Assembly (NCBI GenBank): GCA_905221605.1
Contig: CAJNDS010002403.1
Location: 340,001-404,000 of the forward strand
Direction of reading: 5' to 3'
Length of the DNA: 64,000 nucleotides
Origin: Symbiodinium natans
Taxonomy: Eukaryota; Sar; Dinophyceae; Suessiales; Symbiodiniaceae
In this document: in pieces, positions 30,012 through 40,646 of the stretch
Layout of the letters: each line of letters begins with the position of its first letter
How positions within the stretch are numbered: the stretch's first letter is position 1
Position numbers and translations under genes: made by a program
The notes under the pieces: model-generated
Database searches by the model: none
What the model was told of the DNA's origin: nothing
Seen by the model: the letters and a program-made list of their open reading frames with translations, nothing else

Positions 30012-30330
30012 CGTAGCCCTAAACTTCAGTTGAAGGCTCATAGGCAGTTATAAGTAGGGGGTAAGGTTTAGGGTTTAAAAGGTGATTATGGTGTACTTAT
30101 AGCATACTTAGTAGACCCAGGAGTAACCTAGGAACATAAAGGGCACCCTTTTGGTTTTAATATCATAAGAGCCCATATACATTCTGCTTGAACGACCGTG
30201 CCACAGCCATATTGCGTTCTGCTTGGAGCATCTTGATACTTCAACCCGAACAAAGGGAAATAAGGGCCGACTCCAGGTTCTAGCTTCTATCCCTACTTCT
30301 AACCACCTGTGAACCTTTAACCCCTAAACC
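30012..30330. mobile_element. Family A element interrupted by family C
   Basis: Left arm AGTTGAAGGCTCATAGGCAGTTATAAGTAGG (30028-30058), with an internal GGTTTAGGGTTTA. Right arm ATCCCTACTTCTAACCACCTGTGAACCTT ends about 30318. Family C sits between. Confidence 0.65.
30112..30283. mobile_element. Family C element nested in family A
   Basis: CCAGGAGTAACCTAGGAACA at the left and AAGGGCCGACTCCAGGTTCTAG at the right, with GGGCACCCTTTTGG and CAAAGGGAAATAAGG inside. Confidence 0.7.
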
Positions 30331-31230
30331 CTAAACCCTATAAACCCTGAACCTTCAAGCAAACCCGGCTGTCCTCGCATCCTCACTTTCCATGGATGGT
30401 TGCGGCCTGGCTTGCCGGGAGAAGACTGGGGCATTGCGTTTTTCGGGCCCAGAACAACCCTGAGCCCTAAACCCTAAACCCTAAACCCTAAACCCTAAAC
30501 CCTAAACCCCAACTCCCAAGCCCGGGTCTAGGGCCTGGATTCACGGGCTTCGGGCTCGCCCGAATCTAAGAACAATGGAGATTTGGCCTGTCTTCAGGGT
30601 AGAGGACCCATCCCACAAACACATTGAGCCCACGCTCGGATGTCTTTTCGTGGGTTAGGTTTAGGGCTGAAGGTTTAAAGATTAACAACCTAGGGCTTTT
30701 CAGGTTTAAGGTGCAAGGTTTAGGGTTTAGGGTTAAGGGCACGAAGCACCTGGCGTCCACAATGTTTCTGATGAGACTCTTGACATGGGAGCCAGAGTGG
30801 GCCACCGTGACATGGGGATTCTCGTCAATGAGATCCACAATGGAGGTCGCTGGGTTTGAGGCCCCTGACTCAAGTACCACGCCTACTTCATCCACTATGC
30901 CCCCCTTAGAACCTTAAAAAAGAAAAACTGTTTTTCATATTGCCTTGGGTGCCTCGGTAAAAAAAAATGCCTAAGGGGGCTATTAGGGAAGCTGATCCTT
31001 GAAGCGGCACAGAAACAGCGCTTGAGAACAGTGTGGTGCTCGCTCGAGGTGAACCGGCAAACAATTTGCCGTGGTGAAGCCCTGCACCCCAAACAGAGGG
31101 GTCCGAAGAAGTACTGTATTATTCCATTATGGACCCTTTTTACCCCCCCCCCCCCCAAACAAAAAAACTACTCTACTTGCAAAGGCCCCTAAATTAGCTT
31201 GAGCGTATCGCGCAGATGCAATTTCGGCAA
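30330..31230. other. Spacer with few telomeric units
   Basis: CCCTAAA at 30468-30508, a decayed TTTAGGG stretch at 30715-30740, a 13-C tract at 31144-31156. Open stretches on both strands at 30566-30917 overlap. None is convincing. Confidence 0.45.
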
Positions 31231-31237
31231 AAGGATA

Positions 31238-31351
31238 CAGTAAACCCCAGAAAGTTGGAACATGGTTTAAGGATGACTAGAGTTGGCTTTTCCTTTGGTA
31301 TACTTTTGGGGGTGTGTGGCAAAGGATGTTCCAACTTTTTGGAGTTTACTG
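31238..31351. mobile_element. Family H element, TA-flanked, 114 bp
   Basis: CAGTAAACCCCAGAAAGTTG and CAACTTTTTGGAGTTTACTG are inverse over about 26 bp with few mismatches. TA at 31236-31237 and TA at 31352-31353 form a target duplication. The best-preserved transposon-like copy here. Confidence 0.85.
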
Positions 31352-31443
31352 TAGATCACCGGAGTGATTCGACAGGCCGCCAGAGTCGCACCACTGTCCC
31401 AAAAGCAGCTCGCGCTGCTCTTTGCAGCGCATGGTTTTCGGGA

Positions 31444-31512
31444 TTTAGGGTTTAGGGTTTTGGGAATAGGGTTTAGGGTTTTGGGAATAGGGTTTAGGGT
31501 TTAGGGTTCCGG
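31444..31512 (+). repeat. TTTAGGG block with TTTTGGGAATAGGG unit
   Basis: A 21-bp higher-order unit (GGGTTTAGGGTTTTGGGAAT plus A) occurs twice. Confidence 0.88.
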
Positions 31513-31519
31513 GTCGTGT

Positions 31520-32550
31520 TAAGTAGATGTTTCGGAGGGGAGCTGATCTCCTCAGGGCTTAGGGCAAAAAAACAAAAAGGTTTGAAGCCAGCAACTTTAC
31601 AGGGACAGGGTCTCCTTTTCCGAGCCAGCCACAACGCATGCACAATGTGCGCCGGCAACCCATGGGGCTTGCAACCTGAGTTCTGCAACCTAGATATCAT
31701 AACGACACCTAAAGCATAATTCTCAACCCCTAGACTCTGAAATCCGTAACTCTAAACCCTGGACCCAATAAGCACCTAACCCGCAGAAACAACCCTAACA
31801 CGGAATGTCCCTGAAGACCTGTTCCCATTTTCCTGGAACAAACCCAATCCGGCTTCTCCAAAGAGCACGGGTTTGGGGTTAGGGGTTTAAGACATTCGTC
31901 CTAGCCGCCCCAACATCCGGCGCGGTGTTCGCACCCCTCCAGTCCCAAAACCACAAACCCCCTAAAAGGGCCCCCAAAAAACTAAACCGTGAAACCCCCT
32001 CAATCCTAAACCCTAAGCCCTGAAAACCCTAGCAACCTGCCTGGTGGTCCGAGGAGTCGTGCCGGGGCGCTCTGGCATAGTCCTCTCGAGAAAACCGGTA
32101 CGGATTGGCTTTTGCTTTTTCACCTCGAAATCCTTACGAGCTCTTACACCCACAAGCCCTTGATAAACCTTAAAGATAAGGGTTTAGGGTTTAGGGTCTT
32201 AGTCACCTAAACCCGAAACCCTACGCTACGAAACCCTACACTACCCCCTGAACCGCATCTGGCTTTCAAGAGGGACCTCATATCCCCCTATAGATACCCT
32301 TGAAGGGAGTATACAAGGTACCTAAACCCTAAACCGGCGGGCTAAACCCTAACTCCGTCAGTCCCTGCTAAGAACCAGCAGGTTCGGGCGGAGTTTAGGC
32401 TCAAGCTCCCTCAACCCAGAGCCCCAGTGCCAACATCTAGTGTGTCAGTAGAGGCATACTTGGAGGGGTCAATACCCTGCTCCTGACCCTACTAGCCCGA
32501 AACCCTAAACCACTTATCAGTACGCAGTTTCGGGTTTGGGAGTTCAGGGG
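31520..32550. other. Spacer with decayed telomeric remnants
   Basis: Scattered CCCTAAA-like words, a short TTTAGGG block at 32173-32192, and a family E right-half fragment near 32290-32320 (ACAAGGTACC). No gene recognised. Confidence 0.45.
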
Positions 32551-33118
32551 TCCACCTCTAGAGTTTAGGGTTTAGGGTTTAGGTTTTAGGGTTTAGGGTT
32601 TAGGGCTACTCCCTTTACCTAGTGCCTGTGTACACCAGAGAAAGGCAAGTAGGTACCCACCCAAAACCACCCGGACCACCTGAGCTGCGGTAGATTTGTG
32701 AGGGTTTAGGGTTTTGGGTTTAGGGTCCCTAGTTACTGCCCTCCTACCCCCCCCCCCCCCCCACTGCCATGTCGGGTTTAGGGTTTCAGGGTTTAAGGGG
32801 TTCTTAATGCAGAGGTTAGGGCCCACAGAACATAAACAAGCTACACCGAATCCACCCCAACGAGAAGGAACTGCAGTTGTGGCCCCTAGACCTGCAAACC
32901 CTCAAGACTCAAAACTCCAAACGCTAACAAAAACATGCAAAAGCCCAAACCCGTCAACCCTGTTCAAACCCTCCAACCCTAAACCCCAAACCCGAAACCC
33001 TAAACCCTATAAACCCTCCAACCCTGAAACCCTTAAACCCCCGCCTGGCCCGTGACTTTGCGCGGGCATTCTTCGGGCTGCTTTCCGAGGGGGGCCTGGT
33101 CGGGGAACACCAGGGGTT

Positions 33119-33420
33119 GAGGGTTTGAGGGTTTAGGGTTTAGGGAGCTGAGGGTTTAGGGTTTAGGGTTTAGGGTTTAGGGTTTAGGGTTTAGGGTTTA
33201 GGTTTAGGGTTTAGGGTTCAGGGTTTAGGCTTTAGGGCCTAGGGTTTCGGGTCAGGGTTAGGGTTTCTAGGGTTCAGGGTTTATACGGTTTACAGGGTGT
33301 AGGGTTTATAGGGTTTTTATAGGGTTTTTATAGGGTTCATGCGGTTTATAGGGTTTAGCTATCGGGTTTTCAGCATTTGATGGGCTTACAGGGTTTAGGG
33401 TTTATATCACGGTTCCTTCT
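33119..33420 (+). repeat. TTTAGGG array grading into GGGTTTATA variants
   Basis: Clean TTTAGGG (33140-33220), then TTTATAGGG and TTTTTATAGGG units (33275-33350), as if an ATA-bearing variant spread. Confidence 0.9.
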
Positions 33421-33481
33421 GGGTTTCGGGCTTGGGCTAGTTTAGGGTGTGGGGTGTAGGGTTGAGGGGTGTTAGTCTGTT

Positions 33482-33563
33482 TACTTGGCAGCCCAGTAAC
33501 CACCCTTTTTGGGGTTGGATACTTTCACAAAAGGGGCACAAGGGTACCACGGGGCTACCAAGT
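33482..33563. mobile_element. Family B element, 82 bp
   Basis: ACTTGGCAGCCCAGTAACC and GGTACCACGGGGCTACCAAGT. The shortest complete-looking B copy. Confidence 0.78.
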
Positions 33564-33666
33564 TTCGGGTTTAGGATACAGGGTTTAGGGTGCGGGGTGT
33601 AGGGTTTAGGGAAATTTTGAGGGTTAGTTGAGGGTTTCTTGTGCAACCCGGTATATTCCTACTAAA

Positions 33667-34053
33667 CTAACGGGCACGGGGGTCTCTGGGCTTGTTGGTG
33701 GGGATGGGCTCCGGTGCTCTGTAACTGCGAAAGATCCAAACCAAAACCCGCAGTCGGTCAAGGCACCCCCAACCCCCCAGGCAAAAAAGAAACTGAAAAA
33801 CAACAACTATTGCCTGGCATTTCGCTTCGGGCAACGCTTCGGCAACATAAATCCAGACCTGTTTCCGGCCTGTCACCAGCATGATTAAGCATGAGTATAC
33901 GTGGCTGCCTAGCAGGGTAAACGCGCGCGCCCACGTGGCGTCAGCTATGGGATGGTTAGTGCAGTTCTCCGCACTTTCTTTTTGACCTGCTCCTTTCAAT
34001 ATCACCAGAGTGCTACCCAAGATCCAGAAAAGAGCCCAAGTGGCACACTTCAT
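33667..34053 (-). CDS. Possible ORF with signal-like N terminus
   Basis: A true ATG at 34053 opens 128 codons. Residues 1-22 (KCATWALFWILGSTLVILKG) are hydrophobic like a signal peptide or anchor, and two further hydrophobic stretches follow near residues 50-62 and 83-95. The C-terminal third is arginine/proline-rich. No family recognised. The 33.85-34.2 kb stretch lacks telomeric units. It may be a first exon or chance. Confidence 0.2.
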   Translation of the reverse strand: MKCATWALFWILGSTLVILKGAGQKESAENCTNHPIADATWARAFTLLGSHVYSCLIMLVTGRKQVWIYVAEALPEAKCQAIVVVFQFLFCLGGWGCLDRLRVLVWIFRSYRAPEPIPTNKPRDPRAR

Positions 34054-34225
34054 ACCACCTAGCGGGTAGCTTCAAGGAGATCCCTTGGCTAAAATCTATC
34101 CTCAAGGGTAAACCGGCACTCTCACCTGTTAGGAAGTCGATATGTCAGGGTTTAAGCTCTACGGGTTGAGTGTCGGGTTTTGGCTTGAGGGTCTAGGGCG
34201 CCTAAGCTGCTAGGCATCGAAACCC

Positions 34226-34508
34226 CTCTAAACCCTAAACCCTAAACCCCAAACCCTAAACCCCAAACCCCAAACCCTAAACCCTAAACCCTAAACCCTA
34301 AACCCTAAACCCTGTTCAGCTGCCGCCACAGGAAGCCTTGGCGTGCTGGTTGTTGTCCAAATCTGGACATCGGTGTCCGAACTCCTGGGGGGGGGGGGGG
34401 GGGGGGCGGCTTTACATGGGTTTGGGGTTGCGTGGGTTTAGGGTTTAGGGTTTAGGGGTTTAGGGTTGTGTGAGTTTAGGGTTTAGGGTTTAGGGTTTGG
34501 GTTTAGGA
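34226..34508. repeat. CCCTAAA block, poly-G, TTTAGGG block
   Basis: CCCTAAA and CCCCAAA at 34226-34313, a 20-G run at 34387-34406, and TTTAGGG at 34436-34508. It is a capped spacer with poly-G beside the TTTAGGG side. Confidence 0.93.
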
Positions 34509-34749
34509 TAAGCCCTATAAAGCCTGAATCCTGTCGATGGGGACATCTTTCAGGATTTTCAGATGATTGCAGGCATCGACTAGAGGGGGGGGGGGAGGGG
34601 GGGAGCAGGGTTTGTTCTTGCTGGGACGCCTCGTGCCCCTGTTTCCCCTGTTGGGGGGTTAGGCTCCCTTCTAAACTCCATCTCCAACGCGCGTTCCCTC
34701 AAACCCCATGCCATGGCCCTAAATCCTATTAACCTTATATGCCCTAACA

Positions 34750-34825
34750 CCCTAAAACCTAAACCCTAAACCCTAAACCCTAAACCCTAAACCCTAAACC
34801 CTAAACCCTAAACCCTAAACCCTAG
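34750..34825 (-). repeat. CCCTAAA block, about 10 units
   Basis: Perfect array. Confidence 0.96.
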
Positions 34826-34882
34826 CCTCAGTGTTTCGAGAGTAGGGCTTCGGGTGCACAGCTGCGGGTTACAATTTAGTGC

Positions 34883-34995
34883 TTGCTTGGAGGTTCACGG
34901 AGTTTTTAGCGGGGTTTTAAGTAGGGTTGCTCTCATTCTTCGTGGTTATAACCTTACCTGGGGTACTTTTAACCCTGCTTCAACCCGTGCCTGGG
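34883..34995. mobile_element. Family A element, right end worn
   Basis: TGCTTGGAGGTTCACGGAGTTTTTAG at the left. AACCCTGCTTCAACCCGTGCC at the right is only partly inverse. Confidence 0.55.
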
Positions 34996-35194
34996 ACGAG
35001 CTCCCCGAACGCCAAACTATAAACCCCCCGCCCCGGGGTTTATCCGGGTTTGGCAGGACTGAAGTCAGGGCTTGTGCCCCTCAAGGCTGTACTTTGTTTC
35101 TAAAGATGCGTCTTGTACAAAGGGCCGTACTAGGAGTATGTTAACGTGAACCTTTTGGGGGCACTTTGCAGGAACCCAAAAAGCATAAAACAAT

Positions 35195-35320
35195 AAATCC
35201 CTATATTACCCTTGTAAGGAAGAATATTATATTATATATATATATATATTTATTGATTTATTTATGTATTTACATATATTTTTTTGGGGGGGTCTTTGAA
35301 GCAATTAGTAGTTTAGGGGT
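35195..35320. mobile_element. Family N element with TA insert
   Basis: AATAAATCCCTATATTACCC, TTGTAAGGAAGAATAT, a TA microsatellite (35231-35251), then GGGGGGGTCTTTGAAGCAATTAGTAG. Confidence 0.6.
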
Positions 35321-35431
35321 ACTTTGCAGGAACCCAGTCCAGAAAGACGGGGAATCAGGGAACTACGGGGCGTCCTAGAGGGTTGCAGGATGAACTCAAT
35401 GTGGCCTTGGGTTCTGGGATGCCTGTTTTCG

Positions 35432-35494
35432 TTTAGGGTTTAGGGTTTAGGGTTTAGGGCTTAGGGCTTAGGGTTTAGGGCTTAGGGTTTAGGG
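35432..35494 (+). repeat. TTTAGGG / CTTAGGG block
   Basis: About nine units with four CTTAGGG variants. Confidence 0.94.
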
Positions 35495-35645
35495 TTCTCT
35501 GGTCCAACTAGACCTCGACAGCTGAACTTGCAGTTGCTCTTTGAGTCAGGGCAGAAAACAATGAGGAAACCCTATGGATACTGCTTCATTCAACACAGCT
35601 GTTAAACAACACACAGCTAAAAACAAAGGCTTTAGAACCCTTCTC

Positions 35646-35687
35646 TATATACATACATACATGCATGCATGCATGCATACATAAATC

Positions 35688-35718
<31 letters not shown>

Positions 35719-35860
35719 CATAGTACACATACGCATAATAAAGACAAACACAAATGAATACATATACATGTATATAGTATTATATACATAGTAGAATATG
35801 TATATATATATATACACATACATACACACGTACATACATAATCGTATACAGACATGTACA
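35646..35860. repeat. CATA / GCAT / TA microsatellite cluster
   Basis: ACAT and GCAT tetramers (35650-35682), TA runs (35690-35717, 35798-35813) and CATA stretches. Long open frames read here are tyrosine/isoleucine repeats and not genes. Confidence 0.92.
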
Positions 35861-36260
35861 TAGATGCGACCCTGGGCGCTGCTCATTGTTGTCTTGCGTC
35901 GGCAGGCGTGCGCTGCGTCGCATTGCGACGGCGCCTTGGAACGTCCCAGGGGCTTGGGAACTCCGCGCTCTAAAGCCCTAGGCCCTAAACCCTAAACCGC
36001 CCAAAGCTGTTTAGGGTTTAGGGTTTAGGGTTTGGGGTTTAGGAACTCCAAAAACGCCCAGAACACTAAACTCTGCAACTCTAAAGCCCCAGAAACCCTA
36101 ACCTCCAAAAACCCTCAACCCCAAACCGTATAAGACCTTCCTCCCCAAACCCCCGTAAACCCTAAACCCTAAACCCTAAACACCTAAAGCCTCCTGGCTG
36201 TGGAGGCCGGCCCTTCAGCACGGCCACTGGCCAGACGAGACTTGGTAGCAGAGGAACACA

Positions 36261-36412
36261 TACTTGGAGGTAGTTCCTAACCCATTATAGGGTTTAGGGT
36301 TTAAGGTTTAGGATAACCGTACTTATAACCACATTCGGGGATTGAAGGGGCTTCTAAATGGGTTATAGTTACAATTATAATTGGTGAATATGTACCATGA
36401 ACCTCCAAGTAT
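36261..36412. mobile_element. Family A element carrying internal TTTAGGG
   Basis: TACTTGGAGGTAGTTCCTAACCCATTATA and the inverse TATGTACCATGAACCTCCAAGTA. TTTAGGGTTTAAGGTTTAGG lies inside near 36290-36313. Confidence 0.75.
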
Positions 36413-36417
36413 CATTT

Positions 36418-36508
36418 GGGACTTATACTAACAGTCCTGAATAGGGATTATAATGAAAAAATACTAGAATCCCTATTCAGGAGTGTTAGTATAAGGGGGA
36501 ACATCCTG
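36418..36508. mobile_element. Family G element, long stem
   Basis: ACTTATACTAACAGTCCTGA and TCAGGAGTGTTAGTATAAGG, continuing with AATAGGGATT / AATCCCTATT. The right side keeps GGGGGAACATCC; the left outer end is lost. It starts 6 bp after a family A element. Confidence 0.82.
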
Positions 36509-36579
36509 GGCTACCAAGCCTAAGAAGGTCTGGTAGGGTCTGGGCACCGACTTCTGGACCCCCCGGTGGTCCGAGCCAC

Positions 36580-36975
36580 GCGTTTAGGGTTTAGGGTTTA
36601 GGGTTGTGGGTTTCGGGTTTAGGGTCCAGGGTTAAATATGATTCACTTAATCCCAGAAAGGGAGTATAACATATCCCCAGGGCCTACCTGGTACATAGAC
36701 TTCAAGAGTAGCAGGCATCATGTATGCAACGGGAATCGATGGATTTAGGACAGATCCTGGGGTCCTAATACCCCAAACCCTAAACCCCAAACCCCAAACC
36801 CCAAACCCTAAACCCTAAACCCTAAACCCCAAACCCTAAACCCCAAAACCACATTCCAGAGGCCAGCGTCTCCGGGGCGACTCATCTTCCGACTGGAGAA
36901 TGGACGAGGTCGCACACATGCGGGCAGCACCTCGAGGTTTAGGGTTTAGGGTTTAGGGTTTAGGGTTTAGGGCTT
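36580..36975. repeat. TTTAGGG, CCCCAAA/CCCTAAA, TTTAGGG blocks
   Basis: TTTAGGG at 36580-36632, mixed CCCCAAA and CCCTAAA at 36772-36848, GC-rich spacer, TTTAGGG at 36936-36975. Confidence 0.9.
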
Positions 36976-37130
36976 AGGGCCTCAAGGCTTCAGGGTTTAG
37001 GTCTGCATGGTATCTTTCTGCGTCCGCGCTCCGCGTTCTCGCCCCCACTCCCACGACATCCCCCGACCGAAACCCTAAACGCACCACGAACCACAGGAAA
37101 CTAAACCCCTCAGCCCAACCTTAAACCCCA

Positions 37131-37185
37131 AACTCTCTCTCTCTCTCTCTGTCTACATATATATATATATATATACATAGATATC

Positions 37186-37218
<33 letters not shown>

Positions 37219-37259
37219 TAAACAAATCTATATATATATATATATATATAGAATATGTA
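37131..37259. repeat. CT then TA microsatellites, self-complementary
   Basis: CT repeats (37133-37150), then three TA arrays (37157-37175, 37187-37216, 37228-37251) split by short words including TAGATATCTA. Confidence 0.93.
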
Positions 37260-37302
37260 AGTTCTCAGGGCCCTGTCGACGCATCCTTCGAAACCTACAC
37301 CC

Positions 37303-37526
37303 TGCACCCTAAGCCCTAAACCCTGAACCCTAAACCCTGAACCCTAAACCCTAAACCCTAAACCCTAAACCCCACAAACTCTCCAAGCTCACCCTGCACT
37401 TCCTGAACCCGAAACCCGGCAGCCGTGCCTGTCTGCCCGGGGCGGCCATCCTGACAGAACACACAAGACCCTAAACCCAAAACCCAAAACCCAAAACCCT
37501 AAACCCTAAACCCTAAACCCTAACCC
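37303..37526 (-). repeat. CCCTAAA blocks
   Basis: Variant-rich units at 37303-37372 and CCCAAAA then CCCTAAA at 37470-37526, same orientation. Confidence 0.9.
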
Positions 37527-37833
37527 AAAGAAATCAGGTTGGACCTAGTCTTGGCAGCTGAGGGTCTAGGGTTTAGGGTTGCAGGGCTTGTTGGGAACGT
37601 TTTTTTATCCCCCAAACAAAAATCTCTAAGCCAGCAAACTTGCAAAACAGCCGGTCAAGGCCACACTCGAAACACGCAGCCCCGACTCCCAAACCCGGAA
37701 AGCCCCCACGCCTAAAAACCCTGAACCAAAGTGTTGAGGGTTTAGGGTTTAGGGTTCAGGGTTTAGGGTTTGGGGTGATATCTGAAACGCGCAAACGCTA
37801 CCTTGAACCCCGACACCAGTAAACCTTCAACCC

Positions 37834-37951
37834 CTGCTTGAAGGTTCATGGGTAACTACAAGTACGTACCCTGAACAAGGCTATCAACCACTTGTACTTA
37901 TACTTGCCCTGCTTGTAACCGCACTTCTAACGACAAATGAACCTGCACGTG
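37834..37951. mobile_element. Family A element
   Basis: TGCTTGAAGGTTCATGGGTAAC and CGACAAATGAACCTGCACGTGCA. Inner CTGCTTGTAACCGCACTTCTAA. Confidence 0.72.
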
Positions 37952-38065
37952 CACCCTGCACAAAAGTCTGACTTCGGGTTTAGACTTCAGAACCCTTTGA
38001 GAAGTAAGGGACCGTATGACCATATGAAGGGACCGTGTAAATATGCTTAGACTTAGCGATTAGTG

Positions 38066-38178
38066 GCTAGATCCAAGAGTAACCTAGGAATAACAAGGGT
38101 ACCCTTTTTGCTTTCAGGGCGCTGAAATGGGAGGCTAAGCCCGAACAAAAGGAAATAAGCACCTACTCTGGGTCCGAA
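38066..38178. mobile_element. Family C element
   Basis: CTAGATCCAAGAGTAACCTAGG at the left, GCACCTACTCTGGGTCCGAAG at the right. Inner GGGTACCCTTTTTGC and AACAAAAGGAAATAA. A K-type stretch precedes it at 37980-38035. Confidence 0.75.
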
Positions 38179-38316
38179 GTGGGCTTGCTAGGCGCTTTCG
38201 GGCCTCGCGAGGAATTAGCAAGGCAAATTCCCGCCAAGGGAATGCGGGTTGTGAGCGTTTGTCGGCCTAGGGCCCCTCCACCCCTAGGGTTTAGGGTTTA
38301 TGGTTCAGGGTTCAGG

Positions 38317-38318
<2 letters not shown>

Positions 38319-38350
<32 letters not shown>

Positions 38351-38361
38351 CCCCCCCCCCC
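38319..38361 (-). repeat. Poly-C tract, C29-T-C13
   Basis: Directly follows TTCAGGGTTCAGGG and leads into the duplicated spacer at 38362. Confidence 0.94.
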
Positions 38362-38438
38362 GGCCTCGCTTTGCATTAGGGAGCTGACGAGGAAACCATC
38401 ATTCCCCTTGCCTTCGCACAGTGGCATTGGAGGTTCTC
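38362..38438 (+). repeat. Dispersed spacer copy S2a
   Basis: GCCTCGCTTTGCATTAGGGA ... TTGGAGGTTCT. About 75% similar by eye to 41474-41552. Confidence 0.8.
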
Positions 38439-38937
38439 ATGGGTTCAGAAAGCTCTAATTAAATCAGGGCATCAGGAACTAGGAAAAATTCGGGAGTTTG
38501 GGGAGTTTGGGGGCATGGGATACAACGGGACACTGTTGGCAACCTTTGGCAAGCCTTCAAGGCGCTAGAGATACTTGCCACACTACTTGGTGCACTTCGG
38601 GTTCGAATCACTTGGGTCATTTGGGACGCTCTGGCAAGCAAGTTGGCAAACGATTGGACTTTGGGGGTCACTTGGCCAAGGATGCTCCCCCTTTCAGGTT
38701 GACAATCTGGGCCGAAGGGCCCTTTTCATGATTCCTTGGCCCCCCTAAACCCTAAACCCTAGGCCGTAATCACTACACCCTAAGCCAACAACACCCCCAA
38801 AACCCTGAACCCTGAGCTCCAAACTCTCCCCCAAAACCCTGACAGCTGCTAGTGAGTTCCTGGGTCGTGCGGTAAGTAGGGCTCGAAATAAGTCAACTCT
38901 GGCTACAAGCCCTGCTTGTAGTGACCCTACATGTAAT

Positions 38938-39150
38938 TGCCCTAAACCCTGAACCCTAAACCCTAAACCCTAAACCCTAAACCCTAAACCCTATCTGTAA
39001 GGTGTTCATAAACTCTCTGCCGCCAACCAAAGGTGCCTTGCTTCCCTCGAGGTGTTGCCTGCGCACAAGGGAGGTTAAAGGTAGAGTTTAGGGTTTAGGG
39101 TTTAGGGTTTAGGGTTTAGGGTTTAGGGTTTAGGGCTTAGGGCTTAGAGT

Positions 39151-39180
<30 letters not shown>
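38938..39180. repeat. CCCTAAA block, spacer S3a, TTTAGGG/TTGAGGG block
   Basis: CCCTAAA at 38938-38992. The spacer includes TGCCTTGCTTCCCTCGAGGT (39032-39051), shared with 44.58 kb. TTTAGGG from 39084 and four TTGAGGG units at 39150-39180 follow. Confidence 0.9.
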
Positions 39181-39183
<3 letters not shown>

Positions 39184-39185
<2 letters not shown>

Positions 39186-39275
39186 ACTTACAAGTCGGGT
39201 TGTAAGTACCCTTAATAAGGTCATAGCTAGAGTTCTCCTACGTAGAATCTTCTGACTACCCATGAACCTCCAAGT
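39184..39275. mobile_element. Family A copy, left end replaced
   Basis: The right end CTGACTACCCATGAACCTCCAAGTAG is good. The left is GAGTACTTACAAGTCGGGTT, whose inverse AACCCGACTTGTAA occurs outside at 39301-39314, hinting at a rearranged copy. Confidence 0.55.
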
Positions 39276-39574
39276 AGTGTTAAGGTTTGGGGCGTTTAAC
39301 AACCCGACTTGTAATTTTCCCCTAAACCCTATAAACCCCAAGGGGTTTAAAGCGCTTGTTGGGGCTTAGGGCACTGTAGGGCTTCGTGTTTAAGGGCTTA
39401 GGGCGTTCTACGACTTATGGGTGAGCATTGGGCTTCATTGGCTGAGGATAAGGGCCCTAGCTTCCAGAGACATGGGATGTTCAGCCCTCCCTCAACCCCT
39501 CCCAACCCCCTCTCCGCACCCTCTCCCACAGTCAACACGACTGCTACCTCCCTTCTTCCCTCCTTCCCTTCCTG

Positions 39575-39742
39575 TCTCTGTCTCTGTCTCTGTCTCTGTC
39601 TCTGTCTCTGTCTCTGTCTCTGTCTCTGTCTCTGTCTCTGTCTCTGTCTCTGTCTCTGTCTCTGTCTCTGTCTCTGTCTCTGTCTCTGTCTCTGTCTCTG
39701 TCTCTGTCTCTGTCTCTGTCTCTGTCTCTGTCTCTGTCTCTG
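39575..39742. repeat. (TCTCTG)28 hexanucleotide microsatellite
   Basis: Exactly 28 perfect units. Open frames on both strands read only two-residue repeats (SV, CL, RQ, ET) and have no gene context, so I treat it as non-coding. Confidence 0.97.
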
Positions 39743-39760
39743 TTTGGTTTTCGGGAAGTT

Positions 39761-39898
39761 TACTTGGAGGTTCATGGTGCTTATTAACCAATTAGGATTG
39801 TACTTAGAACTGTACTTAGGGCACTCAAGGGGCGTATAAGTGGGCTATAATATAAGTACAGTCATAACTGGCTAATAAGTGCCATGAACCTCTTTGAG
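39761..39898. mobile_element. Family A element
   Basis: TACTTGGAGGTTCATGGTGCTTATTA opposes TAATAAGTGCCATGAACCTCTTTGAG. It begins 18 bp after the hexanucleotide array. Confidence 0.8.
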
Positions 39899-39971
39899 GC
39901 GGCCTCCTAGTGCAACCTGGCGCGCCCGATGAGCAGCCCTGCACACGGTAGACGGCAAATGGAGTCAAAGC

Positions 39972-40095
39972 CCCCTAAACCCTAAACCCTAAACCCTAAT
40001 ACCCTAACCCTAAACCCTAAACCCTAAACCCTAAACCCTGAACCCAAAACCCAAAACCCAAAACCCTAACCTGAACCCTAAAACCTAAACCCTCA
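39972..40095 (-). repeat. CCCTAAA block with CCCAAAA variants
   Basis: About 16 units. Left cap of spacer S1a. Confidence 0.93.
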
Positions 40096-40116
40096 AACCC
40101 TGCAGAGTCCAGACGT

Positions 40117-40216
40117 CTGCCTGGGAACGACCTCCGGCACTGCGGTTGCTGCGGGTGCTGCTGAGGACCTCGCTGTTGAGAATTCCAGTGTCGCCGACAT
40201 TGTCCTTCGACAGTAG
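40117..40216 (+). repeat. Dispersed spacer copy S1a
   Basis: Shares GCTGTTGAGAATTCCAGTGT, CGCCGACATTGTCCTTCGACAGTAG-type sequence with 45.05-45.14 kb. CCCTAAA lies upstream and TTTAGGG directly downstream (40216-40290) in both copies. Confidence 0.85.
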
Positions 40217-40646
40217 GGTTTAGGATTCAGGGTTAGGGGTTAGGGGTTAGGGTTTAGGGTTTACGGTTTAGCGTTTAGGTTTAGGGGTTTAGGTTTCCTA
40301 CATCACTAAACCCTCAACCGCAAATCCCTAAAGCCTACCCTCATCCGCAAAACCAAGAAAATATGTACCCTACATAAGTATATATATATATGTCAGAATA
40401 TACAGGGGGGATGCAAGGTACCTAAGCCACTCATTCCCTACTGAGAACGTAGAGGTTCTTGGGTATCTAAACATAAGGTTCGCCCTTATGAGAACTAGAG
40501 GGTACTTGTAAGCAGGGCAACTGTGATTCAAGCTCCCTAATTAAGCCCACCCTATAACCCTACTTATGAACACACCCAGACGCTTTCCATTATTGCTTCA
40601 GTCACAGGTTAAACCCTATTCCGGTCAGATTGGAGTTCTTGCTTAT

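Noticed and set aside
35586-35886. Open frames rich in tyrosine, isoleucine and cysteine
   Set aside because: They come from CATA/TA microsatellites; no domain, no start context.
39398-39839. Long open frames on both strands across the hexanucleotide repeat
   Set aside because: They translate to two-residue repeats from TCTCTG units; openness in several frames is an arithmetic effect of a 6-bp unit with no stop.
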